Assembly: GCA_020848545.1 (NCBI GenBank)
Contig: JADLHZ010000108.1
Coordinates: 1 to 64,000 of the forward strand
From: Deltaproteobacteria bacterium
Lineage (GTDB): Bacteria; Myxococcota; JADLHZ01
DNA: 64,000 nucleotides
Direction: 5' to 3'
This document shows positions 33,829 through 43,018 of this stretch, one piece after another. Numbering within the stretch: position 1 is the first letter of the stretch; each line of letters starts with the position of its first letter. The translations under genes and the position numbers were made by a program. The notes below the pieces were generated by a model. That model saw only the letters and a program-made list of their open reading frames with translations. It searched no databases and was not told where the DNA came from.

Positions 33829-36189
33829 TCACATCGGCGGCGGTGAGCCACCGTTGTTCATGCGCATCGTGTCGCCGCCGCGGCCGCGCCGGCGCCGGCG
33901 CTTGCGACGCCCGCCGCCGGGCTGACCTCCCCCGCTGCCCCCCGGCTGTCCGCCGCCATGGCCGCCGCCGCGGTTCTGCTGTCCCTGGTCGCGGCGCGGC
34001 GCATCGGCAGCGCGCTCTTCGAAACGTTGCTGCTGCTCGGTGGTGATGGCGCCGTGGATGTGCAGGGTGGCGAGCTGGCGCTTCAAGGGATCGCGCATCT
34101 CACGCGGAGCTTTCGCCACGAGCTGCGAGATTGGCATGAACTGCTCGGTCGCCATGGCCAAGAGATCGGCGAGCCCGACGGTGATCTCGGTCGGCGGCAT
34201 TCCCGGCGCGAGGATGTGCGGCGTTCTGTGGCCGGCGGCGCGCATCTTCAGATCTTCGCGCTGCGAGTAGCCCCAGAGCTTGTCCGCCGAGATGTCCTTC
34301 TGGCGGCGCACGAGATCGTGATCGCGCAGCTCGACTTCTTCCTTGGCGATCTCCTCGAGCACGCTCAGCTGGTACTGCAGCCAAAGCAGCTTCGCGGATT
34401 CGCTGATGCGGATGCGATCGCCTTCGCTGAGCGGCCGCGTGGGTTGGCCTGCGGCCGGACGCGCGGGCTGCGCAAACACGCGGCGGCCGAAGCGCTCGAA
34501 GCCGAGCAAGGTGTGCGCCGACGCGACGCTGCCCGCGAAGGGAAAGCGCTTCGTTTGATAGCCGACGGCCACGCGCTCCACTTCGCCGATGAGCCGCTCC
34601 TTCGCGCTGCCGGCGATCGGCTTCGGATAGTCGGCGAAGACGGAGAGCTCGTCGCCGATGAGCGCGACCGCTTGGGCGCCGTACGCAGCGGGGTTGCAGC
34701 TCAAGCGCGCACCGGGCTCACGCGAAAGCTCGACGACCGAGAAGGTGTCGATCTCTTGATGGTGGCTCCGCAGCACGTTCGTCAGCTCGCGCGCGCGCTC
34801 TTCGGTCTCGCCCGGCCAGCCGAGCATGCACGACGTCTGCACGGCGATGCCCGCATGGGCGAGCGCTTCTGCCACATGAGTCACGTCAGCGAGGCGTTGG
34901 CGATGCTCGTTCAAGCCGATGACCACGCTCGTGCAACCCGCAGCCTTCCAGCGCGCCGCCATCTCGGGCGTCAGCGGCGCGTCATCGAGCAAGAGCTCGA
35001 CCGACCAGCGCCACTTCAGGCCGCGCTCGGTGGCGACGCCTGCGAACGCGTCGACCCAGGAGGGCTCCATCAAGTCGCCGACGAACTGCACGAAGCGCGC
35101 GTTCGTCTTGTCGGCGAGCACAGCCAGGTGTCCAGCGACGATGTCGGCCGGCAAAGTACGGCGCACTTCAGCCGTTTTTTCCGTGAGGCCCCAGAACGCG
35201 AGGCCGGTGCGCGACACGTGACGCCCGCGGCTCGCGCGATAGCTGATGACCGCGTCCGGCACCGGGTAGTCCGCGAGCGCGAGGTCCGAGAGATCCGGCA
35301 CGTCGATCTTGTCGACGTCGACCGGCGCGTGGGCCTTGGCGCGGCCCGTCGTCTTCACGCCCTCCTTGAACCAGACGCCGTGCACGGGCTTCAACTTGTC
35401 TTCTTTGACGCTTTCGAGCAGCTCGACGAGCACTTGCTCGGCGTCCATCGTGAGGACGGCGTCGAAGTGCGAAAGCACGAGCTTCTTCGTTGCTTCATGC
35501 TCGCCGGCGCACCACTGCTCGACGAACGGGCCGGTGAGCACCAGCAAGGCCTCGGGCTTCGCCGCACGCACGACCGTCGCCAGCGAGAACGCCGGCAGGA
35601 ACTGGCCGGGCTCGGAGACGACGACGACGATCGCTTTGCTGTGCGAGCGCTGCGCCTCGGCGAGCACCTTGTCGTAGAGGCCGCGAAAGGGATCGATCGC
35701 CGCAAAGCGCGAGACCGCGGCCGCAGAGTAAATTCCGAACGGAGCACCGATGCCCGCGGGCGACAGCTCGAACGGGAAGCTGAGGCCGCTGAGCAAACGC
35801 AGCGCCGCCTGCACGACCTTCACCGCGTTCGTGTAGTGCTCGCGGTGAAAGAAGCGATCGGCGGTGCGGAAGGTCTCGAGCGCGAGGCCGGCGCCTTCGA
35901 CGGCCTTCGCGCCATCGGCGAAGCCTGCGCTCAACGCCAAGAGCTCTTGCTGCTCCCAGAACGAGATCGCCGGTCGCTTGGCGAGGCCCGAGATGCGCGC
36001 TTCGGCGAGCTGCACGCGCTCGCGCAGCTGCTCGGGCGCCAAGAGATCCAAGAACGCACGCAGGTTGAGATCGACGGTGTGCACGTCGAGCGCCGCTTTC
36101 TGCGCGGCGGCCTTCAGCTGCCCGAGCTCGGGCGGCGGACGGGTGAAGTCAGCAAGGGGCGGAGACAGAACAATCGCGTCGCTCATCAT
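33829..36189 (-). CDS. Radical-SAM-like protein lacking the Fe-S cysteines, with RGG-like C-terminal tail
   Basis: 786 residues; a GAAGGG lies just before two adjacent ATGs (36189 and 36186). Residues about 1-260 look like the helical/B12-binding-like front of BchE-type radical SAM proteins. Near residue 325, where such proteins read SRGC-x3-C-x2-C, this one reads SRGRHVSRTGLAFW, so none of the three cluster cysteines is present. The following barrel keeps features such as TSCMLGWPGETEERA. The last 60 residues are disordered and rich in Gly, Arg and Gln (QNRGGGHGGGQPGG, then RRKRRRRRGRGG), like an RNA-binding RGG tail. It probably does not do radical chemistry. Its function is unknown. Confidence 0.72.
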   Translation of the reverse strand: MMSDAIVLSPPLADFTRPPPELGQLKAAAQKAALDVHTVDLNLRAFLDLLAPEQLRERVQLAEARISGLAKRPAISFWEQQELLALSAGFADGAKAVEGAGLALETFRTADRFFHREHYTNAVKVVQAALRLLSGLSFPFELSPAGIGAPFGIYSAAAVSRFAAIDPFRGLYDKVLAEAQRSHSKAIVVVVSEPGQFLPAFSLATVVRAAKPEALLVLTGPFVEQWCAGEHEATKKLVLSHFDAVLTMDAEQVLVELLESVKEDKLKPVHGVWFKEGVKTTGRAKAHAPVDVDKIDVPDLSDLALADYPVPDAVISYRASRGRHVSRTGLAFWGLTEKTAEVRRTLPADIVAGHLAVLADKTNARFVQFVGDLMEPSWVDAFAGVATERGLKWRWSVELLLDDAPLTPEMAARWKAAGCTSVVIGLNEHRQRLADVTHVAEALAHAGIAVQTSCMLGWPGETEERARELTNVLRSHHQEIDTFSVVELSREPGARLSCNPAAYGAQAVALIGDELSVFADYPKPIAGSAKERLIGEVERVAVGYQTKRFPFAGSVASAHTLLGFERFGRRVFAQPARPAAGQPTRPLSEGDRIRISESAKLLWLQYQLSVLEEIAKEEVELRDHDLVRRQKDISADKLWGYSQREDLKMRAAGHRTPHILAPGMPPTEITVGLADLLAMATEQFMPISQLVAKAPREMRDPLKRQLATLHIHGAITTEQQQRFEERAADAPRRDQGQQNRGGGHGGGQPGGSGGGQPGGGRRKRRRRRGRGGDTMRMNNGGSPPPM

Positions 36190-36353
36190 GGACCCTTCTG
36201 TGCTTCAGGCGCCCGGTGCGTATCACGCGCGCGCGGCCGATGCCGGCGCATCCATCGAGGGACAAAAGGGGCGTCGCTGAAGGAACGGGAGGGGGTGCTA
36301 GCATGCGAGGCGGCGGTGGGCAACACGCGGAAATGAGCTGGTGCCAGCGAGGA

Positions 36354-38321
36354 TCAGTTCGAGCTGAACTTGATCGTCACGGTCATCGGCGGCTGCCCCG
36401 GGCTCACGAACTCATAGCGCTTCAGCCCTTCGCTGTTCGTCCACGGCCGCGGCGTACGTCCGGCGGAGATGCCGTCCTTCTTCACGATCGACCACGGCTC
36501 CGTGTTGATCTGCACCTCGACCGCGTGGTTCGGGCCCAAGCGATAAGTGAAGGTCACCTGAAACGGCGTCGTCGAGTCGCCGACCTTGATCGTGCCGATC
36601 GGCTTGTTCAAGTCGACGCGCGTCGGCGCTTGGCCGCTCGAGATGCGCGAGCTATCGCGATAGACCGGCGCGTTCGGCGTGGACAGAATGGTGAAGAATC
36701 CGCCCTGCACGGCCTCTTCCTTCTCCTTCTTCGGCGGCGGATCCTCGGTCGCCTTCGGCGGGCTGCCGTTGTCCTTGATGACGACTTGCTTCGGGCTCGA
36801 GTCTTCGCCCGGGTCGTTGCCCTTGGCGACCTTGTCTTCCTTGCCGCCCTTCTCTTCTTTGCCGCCCTTCTTGCCCTTCTTGCCACCCTTGTCGTTCTTC
36901 TCGTTGCGCTCGCGATCGGCGCGCGCCTGCGCTTCCGCCTTCTCGCGCTCGGCTTTGTCAGCCGCGTCTTTAGCGGCCTTCTCCGCGGCGAGCTTCGCCT
37001 GATCCGGCAGCGGCGGGTTCTGCTTCGGATCGAGCGTCGACGGCGGCGGATCCAAGTTGATGATCTGCGGCGTCTCCGGCTGCGTCGGCCCCGGCGGCGC
37101 GATGACCAGCGCCGCGACCACGCCGACCGTCGCGAACGCGATGATCGCCAAGATGACGTAAACGGAATTGCGCCGCTTGCGACGCCGCGCTTGCGCCCCG
37201 GACGTGCGCATGTTGGTCGCGCCGGTGAGGCCTTGCAGCGACTGCGGCGCCGGCGTTGGCTCTGGCTCGGGCTCGGCGATCGGCGCGATGTCCGTGCGGA
37301 TCGATCCCGACGCCGGGCGCGGCCGCGCCGCCGGCAGCACGTTCGTCAACGACGTGGCCGACTTCGCGAACTCCTGGATGAAGCGTTGCTCTTTTTCGAT
37401 CTGCTCTTTGAACAGCTCGAGCATCAGCTTGTTGAGCGACTTCGACGGCTTCGGCAGCTCGCCGGACAACAGCAGCTTCTGCAGATCGACCACGAGCTCG
37501 GCGCAATCTTGGTAGCGCTCGTCCGCCTTCTTCGCGAGCGCCTTCGCGACGATCGCATCGAAAGGACGAAACGACTCGTCGATCGTCGACGGCGGCGGCG
37601 GGTTCGAGCGCTGAATGGCGTCGAGCGAGAGCACGATGTTCGGCTTCTGGAACGGGTTCTCGCCGGCGAGCATCTCGTAGAGCACGATGCCGATGGAGAA
37701 GATGTCGCTCCGCTTGTCGATCTTCTCCGCCGCCGACTGCTCGGGCGACATGTAGACGAACTTGCCTTTGATCGTGCCGGTCTCGGTCTTGTGCTCGTTC
37801 GACTCGCTCTTGGCGATGCCGAAGTCGATCACCTTCACTTCGCCGCCGTAGCTGACGAGCGCGTTGTGCGGGTTGATGTCGCGGTGGATGATGTTGAGGA
37901 GGTTGCCGGCCATGTCGCTCAGGTTGTGCGCGTACCCCAAGCCGTCAGCGAGCTTCATGACCATCTCGGCGATGTGCGCGGGCTCGAGCTTCTGGTGCTT
38001 CGCGCGCGCCGCGTCGATGATGTCCTTCATCGACTTGCCGTTCACGAACTCCATCTCGATGAAGTAGGCCCCGTCGATCTCGCCCATCGTGTTGATCTTC
38101 ACGATGTTCGAGTGGCTCATCTTCGCTTGCAGGCGCGCCTCGGCGAAGAACATGTTCACGAAGTCTGGGTTGTCTGTGTGGTGGCTCAGGATGCGCTTGA
38201 TGACGCAGTACTTCTCAAAGCCCTCAGGGCCTTGTTCCTTGGCGAGATACACTTCGCCCATACCGCCGGCGGCCAGCTTGCGCATCAGCAGGTATTTTCC
38301 AAAAACCTGTGCTTCGGCCAT
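36354..38321 (-). CDS. Hanks-type Ser/Thr protein kinase, transmembrane
   Basis: 655 residues from the ATG at 38321. The kinase domain (about 8-290) is complete: AAGGMGEVYLA glycine loop, the Lys in CVIKRI, HRDINPHNAL catalytic loop (Asn present), DFGIAK, and YMSPEQSAAEKIDKRSDIFS. A Pro-rich linker and one membrane segment near 387-410 follow, then a striking Lys/Glu/Ala-rich stretch (about 430-530) and a C-terminal beta domain of about 100 residues that should be periplasmic. Such receptor kinases are abundant in Myxococcota. Neighbouring it is a second kinase on the same strand. Confidence 0.9.
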   Translation of the reverse strand: MAEAQVFGKYLLMRKLAAGGMGEVYLAKEQGPEGFEKYCVIKRILSHHTDNPDFVNMFFAEARLQAKMSHSNIVKINTMGEIDGAYFIEMEFVNGKSMKDIIDAARAKHQKLEPAHIAEMVMKLADGLGYAHNLSDMAGNLLNIIHRDINPHNALVSYGGEVKVIDFGIAKSESNEHKTETGTIKGKFVYMSPEQSAAEKIDKRSDIFSIGIVLYEMLAGENPFQKPNIVLSLDAIQRSNPPPPSTIDESFRPFDAIVAKALAKKADERYQDCAELVVDLQKLLLSGELPKPSKSLNKLMLELFKEQIEKEQRFIQEFAKSATSLTNVLPAARPRPASGSIRTDIAPIAEPEPEPTPAPQSLQGLTGATNMRTSGAQARRRKRRNSVYVILAIIAFATVGVVAALVIAPPGPTQPETPQIINLDPPPSTLDPKQNPPLPDQAKLAAEKAAKDAADKAEREKAEAQARADRERNEKNDKGGKKGKKGGKEEKGGKEDKVAKGNDPGEDSSPKQVVIKDNGSPPKATEDPPPKKEKEEAVQGGFFTILSTPNAPVYRDSSRISSGQAPTRVDLNKPIGTIKVGDSTTPFQVTFTYRLGPNHAVEVQINTEPWSIVKKDGISAGRTPRPWTNSEGLKRYEFVSPGQPPMTVTIKFSSN

Positions 38322-38425
38322 GGCCACTTAGTCGTGCGAAGAGCGCGTCGTGCCCCTTCGTCACACCCATTGGATATCATACATCGTTCGAGCCGCAAGG
38401 AAGCGGGGCGTCCGCCTACACTGTC

Positions 38426-40105
38426 CTACTTTTTGTCGAGCGTGACCTTCAGCGGCGTCGTCTCGCCGGAGGTGATCGTCACGCTGTGCTCCTGCGCGCC
38501 GTAGTCCGGATTGACCAGGCGAACCTTGTACTTTCCGGGCTGCAGCTCGATCGCGCCTTTGAACGGGGTCTGCCCGCGCTTCTCGCCGTTGACGAAGATG
38601 TCCGCCCAGATGGGGCCGGTGTTCACCTTCAAGGTGCCGGGCTCGAGCTTGCGCTTCGGCTCGACTGGCGGCGGCTGTGCCTTCGGCAGATCAGGCACGG
38701 GCAGCGCTTCGCTCGGCGCCGGCGGCGGCAGCGCATCGGTCTTTGGCGGGTCGCTCGGCGGCGTTTCGACGGGAAGCTGCGTCACCGGCGGCGGTGGTTT
38801 CGGCGCGCGGCGTTGCTGCCAGAGGAAGACGCCGGCGACGATCGCCACCGCGACGACGGCGACGATCGCGATGAGCACGCCGGATCGCGACGGCGCCGCC
38901 TTGGTCTCGCTCGTCGCCGTGACGACTTGCGTGCGCGGCGCCGTGACCACGTGCGTGCGGCTCGCCACGACGGTCTTGTCGACCGCGCGGTCGCCGAGAT
39001 CTTTGATCTGCTGCAGCGTCGTTGCCTGCGTGGCGGCGCTCGGCTGCGTCACGATCTGCGTCGTCGCCGGCACTGGGCTCACTGGCGGGTTGACCGTGAT
39101 CGGCCCGGGCTCTGTCGTCATGTCGATGCGATCGACCTGCGTCGTCTCGCCCGGCGTCCGGATCTGCACCTCGTTCAGGTTGATGTGCGTCGCCTGCGTG
39201 AAGCTGTTGAACTCCTCGGTCTGCTGCAGAAAGGTGACGAGCGCCGGCAAGGAGTCCGTGCCCGGCGCGACCTGATCGCGAATCTTCGCGAACAACGCTT
39301 CGAGCGCGGCGCCGTTCTGCGGTCGCTTCTGCGGATCGAAGGCAAAGGTGCGCTCGATCGCGTCGCACACGGCCGGCGGCAGATCCTTTCTGTGTTCGTG
39401 CACGCGCACGTGCTGGCCGCTCAGGATGCGGCTGAGCGCCTGAAAGGGATCGTCGGCTTGAAACGGCATCTTCAACGACGCCGCATAATAAAGGATGACG
39501 CCGACCGCGTAGAGATCGCTCTTTGGCCCCGCTTCTTTCGGATCGTGGATCGCTTCGGGCGCCAAGAACAGCGGCGTGCCGACGACCGAGGTGCCCATGC
39601 TCGCGAGTGACGCGCCGAGATCCACGTTCATCTGCGCGCGCGCGAGGCCGAAGTCGGTGATGACGATGCGGCCGTTCGGCTCGACGAACAAATTGTCCGG
39701 CTTGAGATCGCGGTGCACGAGGCCTTGCCCATGCGCATGCTCGAGCGCTTGGCCGAGCTGGATCGCGAGCTCGCAGAGCACCGGCCCCGAGCACACGCCG
39801 CGCGCCTCGAGCACGTCCTTCAAGGTGTGCCCGTGCAAGCGCTCCATGACGAGGTACGGCTCGGCGGCCTCTTGGCCCGAGTAGTCGTGCACCTCGACGA
39901 TGCCCGGGTGCTGCAGCTGCGCCATCGCGCGCGCTTCGCGGTGAAACCACTTCCGCACGCGCTCGTCGCCCTGCATCGTGTCTTTGATGATCTTGAGCGC
40001 GACCTCGCGGTTGAACTTCGGATCGTAGGCCAGATACACGCGGCCCATCGCGCCTTCGCCGAGCTGGCCTTTCAAGACATAGCGATCGATCTGTTGCGCG
40101 CCCAT
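38426..40105 (-). CDS. Hanks-type Ser/Thr protein kinase with C-terminal PEGA domain
   Basis: 559 residues from the ATG at 40105, two bases after the preceding stop. The kinase domain (about 7-265) has GEGAMGRVYLA, the Lys in VALKIIK, HRDLKPDN, DFGLAR and APEAIHDP. A Thr/Val-rich linker of repeated TQVVT/THVVT-like words follows, then a membrane helix near 408-430, a Pro-rich spacer, and a PEGA domain at about 495-559 (ADIFVNGEKRGQTPF). PEGA domains are typical surface-layer or periplasmic modules of signalling proteins. Together with the TPR gene it probably forms an operon. Confidence 0.9.
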   Translation of the reverse strand: MGAQQIDRYVLKGQLGEGAMGRVYLAYDPKFNREVALKIIKDTMQGDERVRKWFHREARAMAQLQHPGIVEVHDYSGQEAAEPYLVMERLHGHTLKDVLEARGVCSGPVLCELAIQLGQALEHAHGQGLVHRDLKPDNLFVEPNGRIVITDFGLARAQMNVDLGASLASMGTSVVGTPLFLAPEAIHDPKEAGPKSDLYAVGVILYYAASLKMPFQADDPFQALSRILSGQHVRVHEHRKDLPPAVCDAIERTFAFDPQKRPQNGAALEALFAKIRDQVAPGTDSLPALVTFLQQTEEFNSFTQATHINLNEVQIRTPGETTQVDRIDMTTEPGPITVNPPVSPVPATTQIVTQPSAATQATTLQQIKDLGDRAVDKTVVASRTHVVTAPRTQVVTATSETKAAPSRSGVLIAIVAVVAVAIVAGVFLWQQRRAPKPPPPVTQLPVETPPSDPPKTDALPPPAPSEALPVPDLPKAQPPPVEPKRKLEPGTLKVNTGPIWADIFVNGEKRGQTPFKGAIELQPGKYKVRLVNPDYGAQEHSVTITSGETTPLKVTLDKK

Positions 40106-40107
40106 TT

Positions 40108-40971
40108 TCAGAACGTGAAACTCGACGCGACGCCGGCGCCGTCTCGCAGCGGGATCGGCACGAAGGTCGCGCGCAGACCGCGCTCGTAGCGGGCGCGACC
40201 GCGGGTGGGCGACCACAGAAACGCGTCGAGAATGCCGACCGCGCCGAGCACGATCGCCGCAGCGCCACTTGCGGTGCGCAGGCCGTAGAACATCCAGATC
40301 TGCCGCTCGAGCTCCGCCGTCGGCGCGCTCGCGTAGGTGGCGCGCGCCTGCGTATCGAGCACCGCGCTCGCGACGTTGGCGCCGATGAGCAAGAGCTCGC
40401 CGACCAGGAACAACGAACCGCCGACGGGATCGCCGTTGGCGAACTGGCCGATGCCGAAGGGCAAGAGCTTCACCGCCGGATGCGCCGATTGGTAGAGCGG
40501 CACGACGTCGCTCGTCACGACGGGCTTCGCCGGCTCGGTCGGCAGCGTCTCGACGGGCACGGTCACGACGACCTTCGGCTTGCCGTGGCTCTCGAGCACC
40601 GCTTTTTCGGCTTCGAGCTCTTTTTGATACGCCGCTTGCTCATGCTCGAAGAAGCGCGCGAGCTCCGGGAGCAAGCCCTTCTGATCGAGCACGTAGCCTG
40701 GGTTCGCCTTGAACAGCGAACGCAGCTGGGCCTTCGCCTCGCTGTTCTTCTGCAGGCCGAAGAGCGTGAACGCGAGATACAAGAGCGTCTGTTCGCGGGT
40801 TCGCCCATCGGCGATCCCGGCCTTCAACGCGTCTTGGAAGTAAGCGGCGGCCTTGTCGAATTCGTAGTCGTCGTAGGCGAGCTTGCCCTTTTGCGCGAGC
40901 GTCTCGCCCTTCACCGGCGCCTTCGGCGCCGCGGTCGTCAGCAGAGCCACACAGAGCAAATACATTGGCAT
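40108..40971 (-). CDS. Exported TPR-like protein with C-terminal membrane segments
   Basis: 287 residues. A signal peptide (MYLLCVALLTTAAP) is followed by a TPR-like region (GKLAYDDYEFDKAAAYFQDAL; LYLAFTLFGLQKNSEAKAQL) to about residue 110, a helical Glu/Lys stretch, then a GIGQF-containing C-terminal part with two or three hydrophobic segments. That C-terminal pattern is like P13/DUF5683-type membrane proteins. It is encoded two bases upstream of the PEGA kinase, so it may be the kinase's partner or sensor. Confidence 0.75.
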   Translation of the reverse strand: MPMYLLCVALLTTAAPKAPVKGETLAQKGKLAYDDYEFDKAAAYFQDALKAGIADGRTREQTLLYLAFTLFGLQKNSEAKAQLRSLFKANPGYVLDQKGLLPELARFFEHEQAAYQKELEAEKAVLESHGKPKVVVTVPVETLPTEPAKPVVTSDVVPLYQSAHPAVKLLPFGIGQFANGDPVGGSLFLVGELLLIGANVASAVLDTQARATYASAPTAELERQIWMFYGLRTASGAAAIVLGAVGILDAFLWSPTRGRARYERGLRATFVPIPLRDGAGVASSFTF

Positions 40972-41029
40972 CGAGCGTAGCCGATTTCGATTGACGATGC
41001 GACCTCGCGCTTGCTAGCTCGGCCGCCCC

Positions 41030-41713
41030 GTGTTGGTCTTTGCCTTCGTTGTGCTGTCTGGCGCGTCCGACGTGCTGATCCAAGGAGAGGAAGATCCCGC
41101 CGCGGTCTCGGCGATCGTTCGCAGCAAGCAAGCGACGTTGCGCGCGTGCTACGAGCGGCGCTTGGCGGAGCGGCCGGAGCTCGAAGGCAGCGTGAGCGTG
41201 CGCTTCGAGATCGGCGCGAGCGGCGCCGTCGCCAGCGCGCTCGTGACCCGCTCCACCTTGAACGAGCCCGAGGTCGAGCTCTGCTTGTTGAAGACGCTGC
41301 GGTCGCTCCGCTTCAAGAAGCCGAAGTTCGGATCGGTGATCGTGAACTACCCGTTTCAATTCACGCCGAGCGGCGCGCGCAACGTGGCCGCATCGATGCC
41401 GTCGACGCGGCTCAGCCGTGGCTCGGTGACCGCGATCCTCGCGCGCGAGCGACCGCGCTTCGAACGCTGCTACGTGGCCGCGGTGGCGGCGGATCCCTTG
41501 CTGCGCGGCGAGCGCGTGACGCTGCAGTTCGCGATCGGCGACCTCGGTGAAGCGATCGACGTCGCCGTCGACGCGAGCGCCGTGCTGCCTTCCACCTTGC
41601 AGGCGTGCATGATCGCGGCGCTGTCTGCGCTTCGCTTTCCGGCGCCAGTCGCGGGCGAGAAGGCGAAGATCTCGCTGCCGTTCATTTTGTGGAGCGCGGT
41701 CTCGGCGCGCTAA
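41030..41713 (+). CDS. Protein of two AgmX/PglI C-terminal-type domains
   Basis: 227 residues from a GTG, with a short signal-like N-terminus. Two copies of the same roughly 90-residue domain are visible: the first with LRACYERRL...GSVSVRFEIG...CLLKTLRSLRF, the second with FERCYVAAV...VTLQFAIG...CMIAALSALRF. Each has one Cys near its start and one near its end, likely a disulfide. This domain, TonB-like in shape, is known mainly from Myxococcales gliding and adventurous-motility proteins. It is divergent from the TPR/kinase genes across 58 bases. Confidence 0.8.
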   Translation: MLVFAFVVLSGASDVLIQGEEDPAAVSAIVRSKQATLRACYERRLAERPELEGSVSVRFEIGASGAVASALVTRSTLNEPEVELCLLKTLRSLRFKKPKFGSVIVNYPFQFTPSGARNVAASMPSTRLSRGSVTAILARERPRFERCYVAAVAADPLLRGERVTLQFAIGDLGEAIDVAVDASAVLPSTLQACMIAALSALRFPAPVAGEKAKISLPFILWSAVSAR

Positions 41714-41791
41714 CGTTCTCCCCGACAAGAGTCATCCTTGCTGACGGCCGCGCTGTTCGCTTGTAGGCTATGATGGGGAGGGAGCGACATC

Positions 41792-43018
41792 ATGGGCGAT
41801 CCATTCGACGTCAGCATCGGCAGTGAGCGTTTCACCGGCACGGTCGACGACGCGCATCACGGCAGCGGCGAGCACCTGCACACGCACCTCGGGCAAGCGC
41901 TGCACTTTCTCTCGAACCGCGGCACTGAGCTGCAAGTCGCGCTGCCGATGCCGTACGGGACGATCACCCTCGACCACGGCGAGATCGAGCGCCTGCGCGA
42001 AGCCGACAATAGCGACGGACCGAATGGCCGGGTCGCGGTCCTCGCCGCCATGCTGCGCGATCGCGGGCCGATGAGCGCGCTCTCGGACGCCGATCGCGCG
42101 GGCATCGCCACGGTCATCCTCGCCAACATCGATCAAGCGTTCGCGACGCGCGGCGCCGACGGGCTCGAAGCGCGCCGGCGCGGCGGCCGCGGCGATGTGA
42201 TGCTCGACTTGCGGCGCGGCGGTGACGACGCGGCTTCGCGGCTGAGCGTGGTCGACTCGCCGGATACCGTCGCGCGGCCCGACCGACCGCCGGAAGAAGC
42301 GATGCGCGGGACGAGCCTGCGGCGCGGGCGGCATGCCGCCGGGCACCACGATGGGCCACGGCACGGAGCGCGGCCAGAAGCGAGACCAGAAGCGAGACCA
42401 GAAGCGCGCCCGGCACCTCGGCCCGAGCCACGCCCCGAGCCGGCGGTCGCAGCGGCCGCGCCCGATCCAGCCGCGACGCGCACAGCCGAGGACCGCGCCG
42501 TCTGTCGCGAGCTTTATGAGATCTTGCGCGCCACCCCGTTCGACGAGGCGCGCGCGTCCGCGTTTCTCTCTGCCAACGACGACGCCATCAACAGGGCGAT
42601 CGACAATGAGGCGCTCCCGGCCGATGTCCGCTCAGGCGCCTCGTACAACCGCAACGAGCTCGAGCGCAGGGTGCGCGCAAGCCGGGAAGCAGCTGTCGAC
42701 ACGGCCAACTTGCACAACTGGCTCGAGCGCGAACGAGCGGATGCGCCGCCGCCGTGCGCTTCGCCGATCCACATCCATGCCGGCCGACATTCGTTTACCG
42801 TCGACCCCGGAACGCGGATCACGAACGACCCGACGTTCAACGCGCTGCCAGATGCCGAGCAGCTTGCCGTGTTGCGGGCACTGCGCCACGGCGGCCATGA
42901 TCGGCTGCGCGCACAGAGCGTCGGCAGGCCGGCGGAGCGGATCGATGTGCACATGACAGGCATCGGCGGTCCGATCACTTCGCGCTCGCCGTCCGGGAGC
43001 TTCACCGTCACGGAGTGA
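41792..43018 (+). CDS. Unknown protein with central Arg/Pro-rich repeat region
   Basis: 408 residues; a GGGGAGGGAG lies before the ATG. No signal peptide. The first 160 residues look globular (FDVSIGSERFTGTVDDAHHG...), residues 165-230 are a disordered His/Arg/Pro stretch containing RPEA repeats, and the C-terminal 180 residues look like a second small domain (EDRAVCRELYEILRATPFDEARASAFL...) and a His-rich end. No family recognised. The His-rich N-terminus and lack of export signal would suit a substrate of a specialised secretion system, but I have no positive evidence. Confidence 0.65.
   Translation: MGDPFDVSIGSERFTGTVDDAHHGSGEHLHTHLGQALHFLSNRGTELQVALPMPYGTITLDHGEIERLREADNSDGPNGRVAVLAAMLRDRGPMSALSDADRAGIATVILANIDQAFATRGADGLEARRRGGRGDVMLDLRRGGDDAASRLSVVDSPDTVARPDRPPEEAMRGTSLRRGRHAAGHHDGPRHGARPEARPEARPEARPAPRPEPRPEPAVAAAAPDPAATRTAEDRAVCRELYEILRATPFDEARASAFLSANDDAINRAIDNEALPADVRSGASYNRNELERRVRASREAAVDTANLHNWLERERADAPPPCASPIHIHAGRHSFTVDPGTRITNDPTFNALPDAEQLAVLRALRHGGHDRLRAQSVGRPAERIDVHMTGIGGPITSRSPSGSFTVTE
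42371..42406 (+). repeat. Three 12-base tandem repeats (AGACCAGAAGCG)
   Basis: Two perfect copies of AGACCAGAAGCG follow an imperfect first copy (CGGCCAGAAGCG). They encode RPEA repeats in the disordered linker of the surrounding gene and could vary in number by slippage. Confidence 0.85.
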
